The notes under the pieces were generated by a model. The model did not search any database. It was not told the origin of the DNA and worked only from the letters and a program-made list of their open reading frames with translations. A stretch of 64,000 nt of DNA from Candidatus Hecatella orcuttiae (GTDB lineage: Archaea; Thermoproteota; Bathyarchaeia; Hecatellales; Hecatellaceae). Location of the stretch: positions 179,194 through 243,193 of the forward strand of contig MTLY02000003.1 of NCBI GenBank assembly GCA_002011035.2. Reading direction: 5' to 3'. Of the stretch, positions 36,301 through 45,204 are shown piece after piece. Each line of letters opens with the position of its first letter. Within the stretch, counting starts at the first letter, position 1. The position numbers and the translations under genes are program-made.

Positions 36301-36689
36301 AGAAACTCCATCACATGGTCGCGGATAAAATGCACGCGAGGGCGCGGGGGCAGGTTCAGATGCTGACCCGGCAGCCGACGGAGGGTCGAGCCCGAGGGGG
36401 AGGGTTGAGGTTTGGAGAGATGGAACGAGACTGCCTCATAGGCCACGGGGCTGCCATCCTGCTGAAGAACAGACTGCTGGATGAGTCTGACAAGTATACC
36501 ATATATGTCTGCGAGAAATGCGGGTACATCGCCTACTATGACGCTCGGCAGCGAAAATACGTCTGTAACATTTGCGGGGAAGACGCTGTTGTTTCCGCTG
36601 TGACCATATCCTACGCGTTTAAGCTGCTGCTTCAAGAACTGATGAGCCTTTGCATCGCGCCTAAACTGATCTTGGAGGAGAGGACGTGA
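33339..36689 (+). CDS. rpoB: RNA polymerase subunit B (unsplit)
   Basis: Second-largest polymerase subunit, 1116 residues, as a single chain (B' and B'' not split as in methanogens and halophiles). Visible are GYNMEDALVFNKSSVERG, GDKFASRHGQKGVIG (hybrid and catalytic-site contacts) and RARGQVQMLTRQPTEGRA. A C-terminal zinc ribbon has CEKCG and CNICG. Start is TTG. rpoA follows one base after the stop. Confidence 0.97.
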   Translation: MAVSQNERYLLVEGFLKQEGLVKQHLNSYNSFINRGIQEIIDEVGGIDIEAEHRYRIRFGKIEIRRPRIVEVDGSDHEIYPLEARIRNLSYTAPAYLEVWIEKDGKKSVSLDPVYIGDLPIMVKSEKCHLSEMSEDELISIGEDPKDPGGYFIINGSERVIVALEDLAPNRIIVDYEETGTTATYRAKIFSTTVGFKARIEVKMRADKSMHVSIPGVVVDIPFVVLMKALGLEADKDIVEAVSLKREVQELLEPSFEKSEGIIKTRDAILYIGNRIAFGYAEDYRIRRAEQVIDRNFLPHLGRNPENRIEKAYFLAEVANRMIELRLGLRKPDDKDHYANKRLRLAGELLADLFRVTFRNLCRDMKYQLERTSLNRVGAVGAINAAVRPGIITERIQHALATGNWGRGKVGITQLLDRTNYISTLSHLRRLQSPLSRSQPNFEARDLHSTHWGRLCPNETPEGSNCGLVKNIALSVSISVGEPLERVKEILESLGMVDSTKADEELKSRGAKVFVDGRLGYVEDPVGFVQKLREMRRKGEISREINVALYEYTSEAGVLREVYVCCDAGRVRRPLIIVEDGKAKVTPEDLEKLRKGETGWDYFLEKGLIEYLDAEEEENAYIAMEPEDLTPEHTHLEIAPNTILGICASIIPYPEHNQSPRNTYEAAMVKQALGIYASNYFLRTESRSHLLHYPQVPLVKTDLMRMIEYDKRPSGQNCVVAVLSYEGYNMEDALVFNKSSVERGLGRSTFYRIYDAESKQYLGGERDRFETPEPGTIGFRGEHYYRFLEPDGMISVETEVSGSDVLVGRTSPPRFLEEYKEFEVRGPTRRDTSISMRPSEKGVVDAVLLTETSQGNKIAKVRVRDIREAELGDKFASRHGQKGVIGMLVPQEDMPFTEDGIVPDIIINPHAFPSRMTIGQFAEAMAGKVAAILGRPVNGTPFSNEKISDLRQYLKKLGFQHGGRETFYNGVTGEKFRADIYVGIVYYQKLHHMVADKMHARARGQVQMLTRQPTEGRARGGGLRFGEMERDCLIGHGAAILLKNRLLDESDKYTIYVCEKCGYIAYYDARQRKYVCNICGEDAVVSAVTISYAFKLLLQELMSLCIAPKLILEERT

Positions 36690-36690
36690 A

Positions 36691-39600
36691 ATGTCGGCGG
36701 CGGGAGTTTTCGAGGAAGCCACCAAGGCCATCAAGAAGATAAAATTCAGCATTCTATCCCCCCAAGAGATCAGAAAATACTCCGTGGTGGAGATCAGGGA
36801 AGCTGACACCTACGACGAAGACGGCGCGCCCATCGCCTCAGGCCTAATGGACGAAAGGCTGGGAACCCTTGAACCTAGAACCCGGTGTAAAACGTGCGGA
36901 AACACCGCGGCCCGATGCCCCGGCCACTACGGCCACATCGAGCTGGCTACGCCGGTCATCCACGTGGGCTTCATAAAGTACATTCACGAGCTTCTCAACG
37001 TTTTCTGCAGGGAATGCGGAAGAATTCTTCTCCCTCCGGATAAAATTGAAGCCTACGTAGCTAAGATCGAGAATGCTAAGAGGGAGACCGGAACCGATCC
37101 GGTTCACGTCTACGAGGCTGTGAAGCATGAGGCTAGGAAGAGTAACCGCTGCCCCCACTGCATGAAGAAGCCCATGTTCGTCGAATTTTCGAAACCCACC
37201 AACTTTTTTGAGCATACCGAAGAGGGTCCTAAGCCCTTAGACCCTTCCAGCATCCGGGCTCGCCTTGAACTGATCCATGAAGAGGACCTGAAGCTACTGG
37301 GCTACGACCCGTCCTCCTTCAGGCCTGAATGGATGATTCTGCAGGTTCTCCCCGTCCCTCCGGTGAGCGCCAGGCCTTCCATCATGCTGGAGTCAGGGAT
37401 CAGGTCGGAGGACGACCTAACCCACAAGCTGGTGGACATCATCCGCATCAACAGGAGGCTGGACGAATATGCCTCCGAAGGCGGTGCCCCGCCTCTCATC
37501 TTCCATGAACTTTCAGACTTACTTCAATACCATGTGACCACCTATCTGGACAACGAAACCTCCGGTATCCCCCCAGCGCGGCATCGGTCCGGCCGGGCGT
37601 TGAGGACACTGTCTCAGCGGCTTAAGGGGAAGGAGGGGAGGTTCCGAAGCAACCTCTCGGGGAAGAGGGTGGACTTTTCCGCTAGGACGGTTATTTCGCC
37701 GGATCCCAACCTCGCCATCAACGAGGTGGGAGTGCCCTTAGATATTGCCATGAGGCTTACCTACCCTGAAGTGGTCACAGAATGGAACTTAGAGGAAATG
37801 CGGAAGCTGGTCACCAACGGCCCGTCGACCTATCCTGGGGCGCTGTACGTCATCAGGCCTGATGGTAAAAGAATTAGGCTGGAGTTTGTAGCCGACCGGT
37901 CTAAGATAGCCGAAACCCTGCTGCCTCTCTTCATCGTGGAGAGGCATCTCAAGGACGGCGACGTGGTGATCTTCAACCGACAGCCCTCCCTCCACCGGAT
38001 GTCCATGATGGCCCATAGGGTCAAGGTGCTTCCATACAAGACTTTCAGGCTTCACCTCTGCGTCTGCCCGCCTTACAACGCGGACTTTGACGGGGATGAG
38101 ATGAACCTGCATGTTCCTCAGACAGAGGAGGCGGTGACAGAGGCTCTTGTCCTCATGCAGGTTCAGGATCAGATTCTCTCCCCCCGCTACGGCGGCCCCC
38201 TGATAGGAGCGATAAGGGACTTTATCACAGGCGCCTATCTTCTGACAAGAAAATCCACTTACCTCAAAAAGAGTGAGGTCTGCAGCTTGCTGGCTTCCAT
38301 AGGCTACAGTGGGCCGCTTCCAGAGCCTGCGGTGACGAAGCCTGAGCCTCTCTGGTCTGGTAAGGATATCTTCAGTCTCCTTCTCCCCAAGGAACTGGAC
38401 TACGTCATGAAGTCTAACATCTGCCAGAACTGCCCTGAATGCGATGAGGAGGATTGCAAGAACGACGCCTATGTGGTGGTGAAGAACGGAAGGCTGCTCA
38501 TGGGCGTCATTGACAGGAATGCTGTGGGGGCTGAAAAGTCGGAGAGCATTCTTCACAGGGTTGTGAAGGAATACGGCTCAGAGGCTGCCAAGGACTTTCT
38601 CAACGCCCTTTGCAGGATGGTGAACACCTATATTGCCATCGAAGGCTTCTCCTACTCTCTCGACGAGTTGGACATCTCCGAGGAGGTCAGAGAAAAGATA
38701 GCGGCTAGGGCTAGGGAAGCCAAAAAGCGCATAGACGAGCTGACGGAGCAGTTTAGAAAGGGCACCCTCACCCGGCTGCCGGGTCAAAGCCTCGAGGATT
38801 CCTTCGAAATTTACGCCATGAACGAGCTGGCCAAAGCTAGGGATGACGCTGCGAAGCTGGCTGACAAATACTTCGGCATGGACAACCGGGGCAGCATGAT
38901 GACTCGGTCAGGGGCCAGAGGTTCCAGCTTGAACATCGGCCAGATGACCGCCTGCGTAGGTCAGCAGTCGGTTAGAGGGAAGAGGATCATCCGAGGGTAC
39001 AAGGATCGGGCGCTAACCCACTTCAAACCCGGAGACCCAAGCCCCGAGGCCCGGGGATTCGTCTACTCCTCTTACCGGGATGGGCTTTCACCCTCCGAGT
39101 TCTTCTTCCACGCCATGGGAGGAAGAGAAGGCTTGGTGGACACGGCTGTCCGAACCCAGCAGAGCGGGTACATGCAGCGGAGGCTCATCAACGCCCTTCA
39201 GGACATAAGGGTAGAGTATGACGGAACAGTTCGAATGGCCACCGGCGAGGTGACCCAGTTCAGCTACGGTGAAGACAGCGTCGACCCTGCGAAGAGCGAC
39301 CATGGGAAAGCGGTGAACATCGAAAGGCTTATTGAAAGGATTAAACTGACCCATGGGAAGGGAAAGCCTGCTGGCGAAAAATACGTGGAGTCCAAAGTTG
39401 AGTCTGTTAAGTCGGAGTTGACCCCTCTGCTGGTGGAGGAGCTGCGGAAAAACCTTCTTAAGGCTAAGTTGAACAAGGCGGGAGTAGATTACGCTGTGGA
39501 GACCACCGTTAACAGCTACAAGAAAGCGAAGATCGAACCCGGGGAATCCAGCGGGATCATCGCCGCCCAGTCCATAGGGGAGCCCGGAACCCAGATGACT

Positions 39601-40527
39601 TTGAGGACCTTCCACTTCGCAGGGGTTAAAGAGAGAAATGTCACCCTCGGGCTTCCTAGAATAATCGAGCTGGTGGACGCGAGGAGGGTTCCTTCCACCC
39701 CTATCATGAACATCTACCTGAAGAAGGAGTTGCGGAAAAACAGAGAGAAGGCTGTGGAGATCGCCCGGGACATCGTTTACACCACAGTCAACAACGTGGC
39801 TTCCAGTGTCTACATCGACCATGTGAAGGCTGCTGTTGTGGTTAAGCTGTCTAGGACAAGCCTTGAGGAGCGGGGGCTCACTGCCAAAGATGTGAAGGAA
39901 GCCTTGAAGCTTCTCGGATGCGCTGTCAAGTCTGAAGGGGACATGACCATCTTGGTGAAGCCGGCTACGGTGGAGGAGTTGCCGAAGCTTCTGGACAAAG
40001 TTTCCTTCTATCACATCAAAGGAATTCACGGCATAAGGCGGGCGCTGGTGACCTTTGACAAGGGCGAGTGGACTATTCAAACCGACGGGTCGAACTTGGC
40101 GAAAATATTAAAAGTTCCAGGCGTGGACACCACCCGAACCACCACCAACAACATCCACGAGATAGCGGCGACGCTGGGCATAGAAGCCGCCAGAAACGCC
40201 CTGATAAACGAGATCAAAAGCGTCCTCGACGAGCAGGGTTTGGATGTCGACGTGAGGCATGTTATGCTTGTGGCTGACACCATGACCTTGGAGGGGGAGA
40301 TCATGCAGATAGGCAGGCATGGAATAAGCGGGGAGAAAGCCAGCGTCCTCGCCAAGGCTGCCTTCGAAATCACCGTCCCAACCCTCATTCAAGCTTCAGT
40401 TCGAGGCTACGAAGACACTTTAAGCGGCGTGACGGAGAACGTTATCTGCGGCCAGATGATCCCTGTGGGCACGGGGACCATAGACCTTTATATGATGCCG
40501 GCGAACAAAGGATCCAATCAGGCATGA
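36691..40527 (+). CDS. rpoA: RNA polymerase largest subunit, A' and A'' fused
   Basis: Catalytic subunit of 1278 residues. Most archaea split it into A' (about 880) and A'' (about 390); here both lie in one frame, as in eukaryotes and some TACK/Asgard lineages. Zinc-binding CKTCGNTAARCPGHYGH is near residue 70, the Mg-binding YNADFDGDEMN is near residue 460, and A''-type sequence (ESSGIIAAQSIGEPGTQMTL, trigger loop) begins about residue 950. It ends ...MMPANKGSNQA. Confidence 0.97.
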   Translation: MSAAGVFEEATKAIKKIKFSILSPQEIRKYSVVEIREADTYDEDGAPIASGLMDERLGTLEPRTRCKTCGNTAARCPGHYGHIELATPVIHVGFIKYIHELLNVFCRECGRILLPPDKIEAYVAKIENAKRETGTDPVHVYEAVKHEARKSNRCPHCMKKPMFVEFSKPTNFFEHTEEGPKPLDPSSIRARLELIHEEDLKLLGYDPSSFRPEWMILQVLPVPPVSARPSIMLESGIRSEDDLTHKLVDIIRINRRLDEYASEGGAPPLIFHELSDLLQYHVTTYLDNETSGIPPARHRSGRALRTLSQRLKGKEGRFRSNLSGKRVDFSARTVISPDPNLAINEVGVPLDIAMRLTYPEVVTEWNLEEMRKLVTNGPSTYPGALYVIRPDGKRIRLEFVADRSKIAETLLPLFIVERHLKDGDVVIFNRQPSLHRMSMMAHRVKVLPYKTFRLHLCVCPPYNADFDGDEMNLHVPQTEEAVTEALVLMQVQDQILSPRYGGPLIGAIRDFITGAYLLTRKSTYLKKSEVCSLLASIGYSGPLPEPAVTKPEPLWSGKDIFSLLLPKELDYVMKSNICQNCPECDEEDCKNDAYVVVKNGRLLMGVIDRNAVGAEKSESILHRVVKEYGSEAAKDFLNALCRMVNTYIAIEGFSYSLDELDISEEVREKIAARAREAKKRIDELTEQFRKGTLTRLPGQSLEDSFEIYAMNELAKARDDAAKLADKYFGMDNRGSMMTRSGARGSSLNIGQMTACVGQQSVRGKRIIRGYKDRALTHFKPGDPSPEARGFVYSSYRDGLSPSEFFFHAMGGREGLVDTAVRTQQSGYMQRRLINALQDIRVEYDGTVRMATGEVTQFSYGEDSVDPAKSDHGKAVNIERLIERIKLTHGKGKPAGEKYVESKVESVKSELTPLLVEELRKNLLKAKLNKAGVDYAVETTVNSYKKAKIEPGESSGIIAAQSIGEPGTQMTLRTFHFAGVKERNVTLGLPRIIELVDARRVPSTPIMNIYLKKELRKNREKAVEIARDIVYTTVNNVASSVYIDHVKAAVVVKLSRTSLEERGLTAKDVKEALKLLGCAVKSEGDMTILVKPATVEELPKLLDKVSFYHIKGIHGIRRALVTFDKGEWTIQTDGSNLAKILKVPGVDTTRTTTNNIHEIAATLGIEAARNALINEIKSVLDEQGLDVDVRHVMLVADTMTLEGEIMQIGRHGISGEKASVLAKAAFEITVPTLIQASVRGYEDTLSGVTENVICGQMIPVGTGTIDLYMMPANKGSNQA

Positions 40528-40537
40528 AAGCTGACTT

Positions 40538-40855
40538 ATGGTGATGACTTCCGTGGTTGACTTGACGAAGGCTCTGGCGATGCTCGTCAAGACGGGGAAA
40601 GTAACCTACGGATTCAAGGAAACTCTGGAAATGTTAAAAAGCGGAAAGGCGAAGATGATCATCTTCGCCGGAAACTGCCCGGCTGAGAAAAGAGAGCAGC
40701 TGGAAAGACTTGCGAAGCTCTCTCAGACACCCATACTTCAATATCAAGGTTCAAGCGTGGATTTGGGTTTGACTTGCGGTAAACCCTTCACGGTTTCAGT
40801 CCTAGCAGTCAGGGAAGTGGGCGATTCAAAGATTCTCAAGCTGGTGGAAAGATAA
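40538..40855 (+). CDS. rpl30e: Ribosomal protein eL30
   Basis: A 105-residue member of the L7Ae/L30e RNA-binding family: LAMLVKTGKVTYGFKETLE and IIFAGNCPAEKREQLE. It binds kink-turns in 23S rRNA. The ATG at 40538 or the one at 40544 may be used. Position between rpoA and nusA is conserved in archaea and separates it from L7Ae. Confidence 0.92.
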   Translation: MVMTSVVDLTKALAMLVKTGKVTYGFKETLEMLKSGKAKMIIFAGNCPAEKREQLERLAKLSQTPILQYQGSSVDLGLTCGKPFTVSVLAVREVGDSKILKLVER

Positions 40856-40858
40856 AAA

Positions 40859-41296
40859 TTGTCTGGGAAGATCAAGCTCACCGCTGAGGAAATGCGCTAC
40901 ATAGCCCTCTTTGAAAGCATAACAGGTGCCACCGCCAAAGACTGCCTCATCGACAACCACCAGAACAAGCTTATCTTTGTCACCAAGGAGCATGAGGCAG
41001 GCTTAGCCGTGGGTAAAAACGGCGGCAAAGTGAAGACTTTGAAGAGGGTGACAGGCAGGGACATTGAAATCGTCGAGTACGCCGTCAACCTTCAAGATTT
41101 CATAAAAAACGCCTTCATGCCTGCGAGGATCAAGGAGATAAGAGTCACGGAGAGGCTTGACGGAAAAAAGATAGTGGTTGTGAAGGTTCATGAAGCCGAC
41201 AAAGGAATGGCCATAGGCAGAGGTGGAGAAAAAGCCGCCCGAACCAGGCAGCTGGCTAAGAGATACTTCGGCGTAGACAACATCGTCATCGTCTGA
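40859..41296 (+). CDS. nusA: NusA-like KH-domain protein
   Basis: Archaeal NusA has only the two KH domains: AGLAVGKNGGKVKTLKRVTG and MAIGRGGEKAARTRQLAKRY hold the GxxG loops. 145 residues, start TTG, 3 bases after rpl30e. It probably assists transcription termination or antitermination, or RNA binding linked to the polymerase operon. Confidence 0.92.
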   Translation: MSGKIKLTAEEMRYIALFESITGATAKDCLIDNHQNKLIFVTKEHEAGLAVGKNGGKVKTLKRVTGRDIEIVEYAVNLQDFIKNAFMPARIKEIRVTERLDGKKIVVVKVHEADKGMAIGRGGEKAARTRQLAKRYFGVDNIVIV

Positions 41297-41358
41297 GCAA
41301 CCCTGTCGTGAAAGGCTAATCTTAAATTTTTCCGAAGCGTTATCAATGTTGTAGTAGG

Positions 41359-42687
41359 ATGGTATCTTTAGAGAAAAGTTGGCTGAGTGCCTACCTACCT
41401 TATTCTGAAGAGGAAAGACGGAGGATAGGGGAATTTCTCAAGGTCCGTGTTCCCAGCTACGGGTCCCTATGCTTGCACTGCAAAGGAGGCAGAATGCTCT
41501 GCGGGAAAAGCTGCTGCCCCCTCATCGTCAAAGCTGAGAAACTGCTCGGCCAACTTAGAAGCATCGACTCGGAGAAGATTCAAGGGTCCACTCCTCCCAG
41601 CGTCTTCGTGGGGAGAATAGGCTACCCCAAGGTTTACGTAGGCCCTCTCATCCCTCCCTTCCATGGAGATACGGCTTTCTTGGACACTCCTGAAACTTGG
41701 ATTGGAAGGGGACTGGAGGACATCGTAAACTTCAGAAGCACCCTAGTCAGGGGGAAGTTCCCCGTCAGCGCAGACCAGCCTCTCAGGGGAGGCAGCCTCT
41801 TCGAGAAACTTCAGGAAATGGCCTTGGCAGCAAGGCCTGTGGACGCGGAGGCCCTTTTCGCCCAGAAGCCTCAGGGAGCCATCGTCCTGAGCGATGAAGT
41901 TCAACCCTTCGGGCCCTCTGCGCCTCTCAGGGCTTTCTGGCTTTCAAACGTCCACGCGGACAGGGTCGTGGAGAAATGCTACTACGATGACGATTTAAAG
42001 GCGGGGGAGGCTGTGCTTCAACTTTATCGGGACGGGGTTCCTGTTTCAAAGATCCAGCGCTGCTTCAGTTTGGGCATGTTCGGGGACAAGGGTAGACGGC
42101 GGGTGGTGCCAACCCGGTGGAGCATCACGGCAGTGGACGAAGCGATTTCCCTCAGCTTGCTCCGAGAGGTGCGGCGGTATCCGCCCGTCGGCGAGTACAG
42201 GGTTTACGCCTTCAAAAACTTGGACAACATCTTCACCGCTATCTTTCTCCCCGAAGCTTGGAGCTTCGAATGGATCGAAGCTTGGTTCCCTGGGACGGTT
42301 TGGAACCCTCAAGGCCGGGAGCCGGAGCTGATGGGGGACTATGAAGGATTCAGGGGGAGAACAACCTACGCTGATGTGGGCGGCTGCTACTACGCGGCTA
42401 GGCTGGCGGCGGCTGAAGCCCTCAGCCGAGAGCGAAGACAGGCGAAAGTTCTGATCCTGCGGGAGATCCGCAACGGTTACCTTCTCCCCGTGGGGGTTTG
42501 GAATGTGAGGGAAAGCGTCCGGCAGGCCTTGAAGACCCAGCCTCATAAATTTGCCAGCTTCCTGGAGGCTCTCGATTTTGCCATGAGAAACCTGTCTGTC
42601 CCCCTCAAGGCTTGGCTTCCTAGGAGCGTCATTCTCCGGCAGGCGCTGTTTCAGAGGAAGCTGGCTGATTTTTCACCCCAAGGCTGA
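41359..42687 (+). CDS. nreA: DNA repair protein of the Nre family
   Basis: A 442-residue archaeal repair protein. The N-terminal CLHCKGGRMLCGKSCCPL is the family's Cys motif, and GLEDIVNFRSTLVRG and VPTRWSITAVDEAIS are conserved blocks. The C terminus (QRKLADFSPQG) resembles a PCNA-binding PIP motif QxxLxxFx, with the second aromatic replaced by Ser. In Haloferax NreA acts in mitomycin repair with PCNA. The ATG is near a ttgtagtagg promoter-proximal stretch. A radical SAM gene follows after 7 bases. Confidence 0.88.
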   Translation: MVSLEKSWLSAYLPYSEEERRRIGEFLKVRVPSYGSLCLHCKGGRMLCGKSCCPLIVKAEKLLGQLRSIDSEKIQGSTPPSVFVGRIGYPKVYVGPLIPPFHGDTAFLDTPETWIGRGLEDIVNFRSTLVRGKFPVSADQPLRGGSLFEKLQEMALAARPVDAEALFAQKPQGAIVLSDEVQPFGPSAPLRAFWLSNVHADRVVEKCYYDDDLKAGEAVLQLYRDGVPVSKIQRCFSLGMFGDKGRRRVVPTRWSITAVDEAISLSLLREVRRYPPVGEYRVYAFKNLDNIFTAIFLPEAWSFEWIEAWFPGTVWNPQGREPELMGDYEGFRGRTTYADVGGCYYAARLAAAEALSRERRQAKVLILREIRNGYLLPVGVWNVRESVRQALKTQPHKFASFLEALDFAMRNLSVPLKAWLPRSVILRQALFQRKLADFSPQG

Positions 42688-42694
42688 GCAGCCC

Positions 42695-43543
42695 ATGAGC
42701 TTCGCTGAATACGTCTGGACCCTATGCCAAAGGGCCCTCTCCCCGAGTGGTCTGCCGGGTTTAAGCTATGCTCTCAACCCTTACCAAGGCTGTGAGCATG
42801 GCTGCCTTTACTGTTATTCTCCCAGCCTTTTGGGGGACAAGGCCTTAGCCCAACGTTGGGGAAGCCTCATCAGAGTTAAGGAAAACGTGGCGGAGAAACT
42901 TCAAGAAGACCTAAGGAAAAAACGCAGAGGCCAAGTAGGGGTGGGCACCGTCACCGACCCTTACCAGCCCTTAGAAGCCCGCCTAGGGCTCACCCGTCGA
43001 TGTCTGGAGCTTCTCTCCGCCTACAGGTTCCCCGTTTCCATTCAAACCAAGTCCCCCCTAGTTTTGAGGGACTTAGACCTGCTGAGGCAAGGAAGGTTCG
43101 ACGTGGGCTTCACCCTGACGGCTGTGAACGAGTCAGCCCGAAGCCTTGAGCCCAAGGCACCGAGCCCTGAGGCTAGGCTTCAAGCCCTCGAAAGCCTAGC
43201 ATCCGAGGGAGTGGAGACCTGGATTTTCCTAGGCCCCATCATTCCCTTTGTCAACGACGACGAAGCCAACCTCAGCTGCATTGTGAAAGCGGCAGCGTCC
43301 ACCAAGAGCTCCCTCATCTATGACAGGCTGAGGCTGCACCCCGGAGTTTTGGAATCCCTCAGAGTTTTCCTCGAGGAAGTGAAGCCGAGTTTAGCCGAGC
43401 AGGTGCCCCGCCTGCTTTCCACCCGCAGCGCCTATTGGCGGGAGGTGGAGGGGAAAATTCAGAAACTCTGCCGATGGGAAGGCGTCCGCTGCGAGCCGGC
43501 CTTTCCTCCGCGTCCCCGAGAGTCTAAGCTTTTAAACTATTGA
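42695..43543 (+). CDS. Radical SAM protein, SplB-like (COG1533 type)
   Basis: A 282-residue radical SAM enzyme with the cluster motif CEHGCLYCYSP near residue 33. The NPYQGCEHGC lead and the TDPYQPLEARLGLTR segment are typical of the SplB-related group (spore photoproduct lyase relatives) that is common in archaea with unknown substrates. Its pairing with nreA suggests a DNA-related role, but that is inference. It shares a TTGA overlap or a near-contact with the next gene. Confidence 0.85.
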   Translation: MSFAEYVWTLCQRALSPSGLPGLSYALNPYQGCEHGCLYCYSPSLLGDKALAQRWGSLIRVKENVAEKLQEDLRKKRRGQVGVGTVTDPYQPLEARLGLTRRCLELLSAYRFPVSIQTKSPLVLRDLDLLRQGRFDVGFTLTAVNESARSLEPKAPSPEARLQALESLASEGVETWIFLGPIIPFVNDDEANLSCIVKAAASTKSSLIYDRLRLHPGVLESLRVFLEEVKPSLAEQVPRLLSTRSAYWREVEGKIQKLCRWEGVRCEPAFPPRPRESKLLNY

Positions 43544-43572
43544 AGGACAAGCTTCACCGTGGGGAAGACCCA

Positions 43573-44691
43573 ATGTCGCTGCGGGTGGGGAAAATCATCG
43601 GGGTGGAGATAAAGCTTCACTACACTTGGTTCGTAATCTTCACCCTCGTCACCTGGACGCTGGCCCAAGGTTATATGCCCCGACAGTACCCCGGGCTGTC
43701 CCCAGCCCTCTACTGGGTTATAGGGGCAACGGCCGCCGTCATCCTCTTCGCCTCAGTTCTGTTCCATGAGCTGTGCCATTCCTACGTGGCCAAGAGGCAG
43801 GGCCTTTCCGTCCCAGCGATAACCCTCTTCCTTTTCGGAGGGGTCTCCCAGATCGCGGAGGAGCCGCCCAATCCCGACTTCGAGTTCAAGATGGCTCTCG
43901 TAGGCCCGCTGTCCAGCTTCGGCTTGGCTGCTCTGCTGGGGGTGGCGTGGTATGGGGCCCTTGGACTGAATCTGAAGCCTGAACTTGTGGCTCCTCTGCA
44001 GTACGGTGCTCTGATAAACGTTTTGCTGGGGGTCTTCAACCTCATCCCAGCCTTTCCCTTGGACGGGGGGCGTCTTCTCCGCGCTAAGGTTTGGAAGTGG
44101 AAGGACGACCTTGTGGCTGCGACGAGGCTTTCAGTGAAGGTGTCAGAGGGCTTCGCCTACGCCTTGATGTTCACCGGCTTTTTGGTCATTCTTTTCGGAG
44201 CGTGGATAGGCGGCTTGTGGCTGATATTCATAGGATGGTTTCTGCGAAACGGAGCTGAAGCCAGTTTAAGGCAGACCATCATAGGTCAGGCTCTCTCCGA
44301 CGTGGTTGTGGGAAACGTCATGACCCCTCAGGTTGTGGCAGTGGAACCTCACCTAACAGTGGAAAAGGTGGTGGAAGAGTATTTTTACAGGTATAAGCAC
44401 GGGGGTTTCCCTGTGGTTCAAGGAGGCAGATTCGAGGGAATGGTCACGGTGCACGATGTTCGGAAATTTCCTAAGGAAAGCTGGAGGGGGCTCTCGGTCA
44501 GGGACATTATGACTCCCGCAGAGAGGATTATATCTGTTAAGCCTGACGAGCCGGCTGTAGAGGCTATGATCAAGCTTTCCCGCCATGATGTAGGCCGGCT
44601 GCCTGTCTTGAAAGAAGGCCGAATAGTAGGCATCATCACCCGCAGTGACCTTATGAAGGTGATAAAAACAAGAACCGCGCTGAGGCTTTGA
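43573..44691 (+). CDS. Site-2-type membrane metalloprotease with CBS domains (M50)
   Basis: An integral-membrane protease. The zinc motif is LFHELCHSYV (HExxH) in an early helix, and the third ligand region is NLIPAFPLDGGRLLRA (LDG). About six hydrophobic segments fill the first 230 residues, followed by two CBS repeats (VMTPQVVAVEP and IMTPAERIISVKP). CBS domains may sense adenine nucleotides. The ATG at 43573 gives the standard N terminus; a TTG at 43540 overlapping the upstream stop would add 11 residues. Confidence 0.9.
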   Translation: MSLRVGKIIGVEIKLHYTWFVIFTLVTWTLAQGYMPRQYPGLSPALYWVIGATAAVILFASVLFHELCHSYVAKRQGLSVPAITLFLFGGVSQIAEEPPNPDFEFKMALVGPLSSFGLAALLGVAWYGALGLNLKPELVAPLQYGALINVLLGVFNLIPAFPLDGGRLLRAKVWKWKDDLVAATRLSVKVSEGFAYALMFTGFLVILFGAWIGGLWLIFIGWFLRNGAEASLRQTIIGQALSDVVVGNVMTPQVVAVEPHLTVEKVVEEYFYRYKHGGFPVVQGGRFEGMVTVHDVRKFPKESWRGLSVRDIMTPAERIISVKPDEPAVEAMIKLSRHDVGRLPVLKEGRIVGIITRSDLMKVIKTRTALRL

Positions 44692-44707
44692 GGCAGCGTC
44701 TTCAAAC

Positions 44708-44719
44708 AAGCTTATATAG
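44708..44719 (+). promoter_or_regulatory. TATA box for rps12
   Basis: aagcttatatag lies about 55 bases before the rps12 ATG in the gap after the protease gene. Confidence 0.5.
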
Positions 44720-44769
44720 AATTTGTTCTTGATCATACCGGTTCAGCCAAAAGCCTTCAAGGTGCTACA

Positions 44770-45195
44770 ATGCCAGGAGAGTTCGCTGCTAGAAAGCTGA
44801 GGCTTAAACGGAAGAAAACCCGGTGGAGCGACCGAGCTTACCGACGGAGGATGCTGGGCCTCGACATAAAGTCCGACCCTTTAGAAGGAGCCCCAATGGG
44901 CCGGGGTATCGTCCTGGAAAAGGTGGGCATTGAAAGCCGCCAGCCCAACAGCGCTGTGAGGAAATGCGTTCGAGTTCAACTCATCAAAAACGGCCATGTG
45001 GTTTCAGCCTTCCTCCCCAGAGACGGAGCCCTCAACTTCATCGATGAACACGACGAGGTTATAATTACAGGAATAGGCGGCCCTAGGGGTAAAGCCTACG
45101 GAGACCTGCCGGGAGTCCGCTATCAGGTTTTGACGGTGAACGGAGTAGCCCTCAAGGAGCTTATTTCCGGCAAAAAGCAGAAACCCTCTCGTTAA
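44770..45195 (+). CDS. rps12: Ribosomal protein uS12
   Basis: Decoding-centre protein of 141 residues. [22 protein letters not shown] and the loop around [11 protein letters not shown] fit the archaeal family. Normally rps12 and rps7 run in the same direction; here rps7 is convergent, 9 bases away on the other strand. It has its own TATA element. Confidence 0.96.
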   Translation: MPGEFAARKLRLKRKKTRWSDRAYRRRMLGLDIKSDPLEGAPMGRGIVLEKVGIESRQPNSAVRKCVRVQLIKNGHVVSAFLPRDGALNFIDEHDEVIITGIGGPRGKAYGDLPGVRYQVLTVNGVALKELISGKKQKPSR

Positions 45196-45204
45196 GAGAG
45201 ACTT

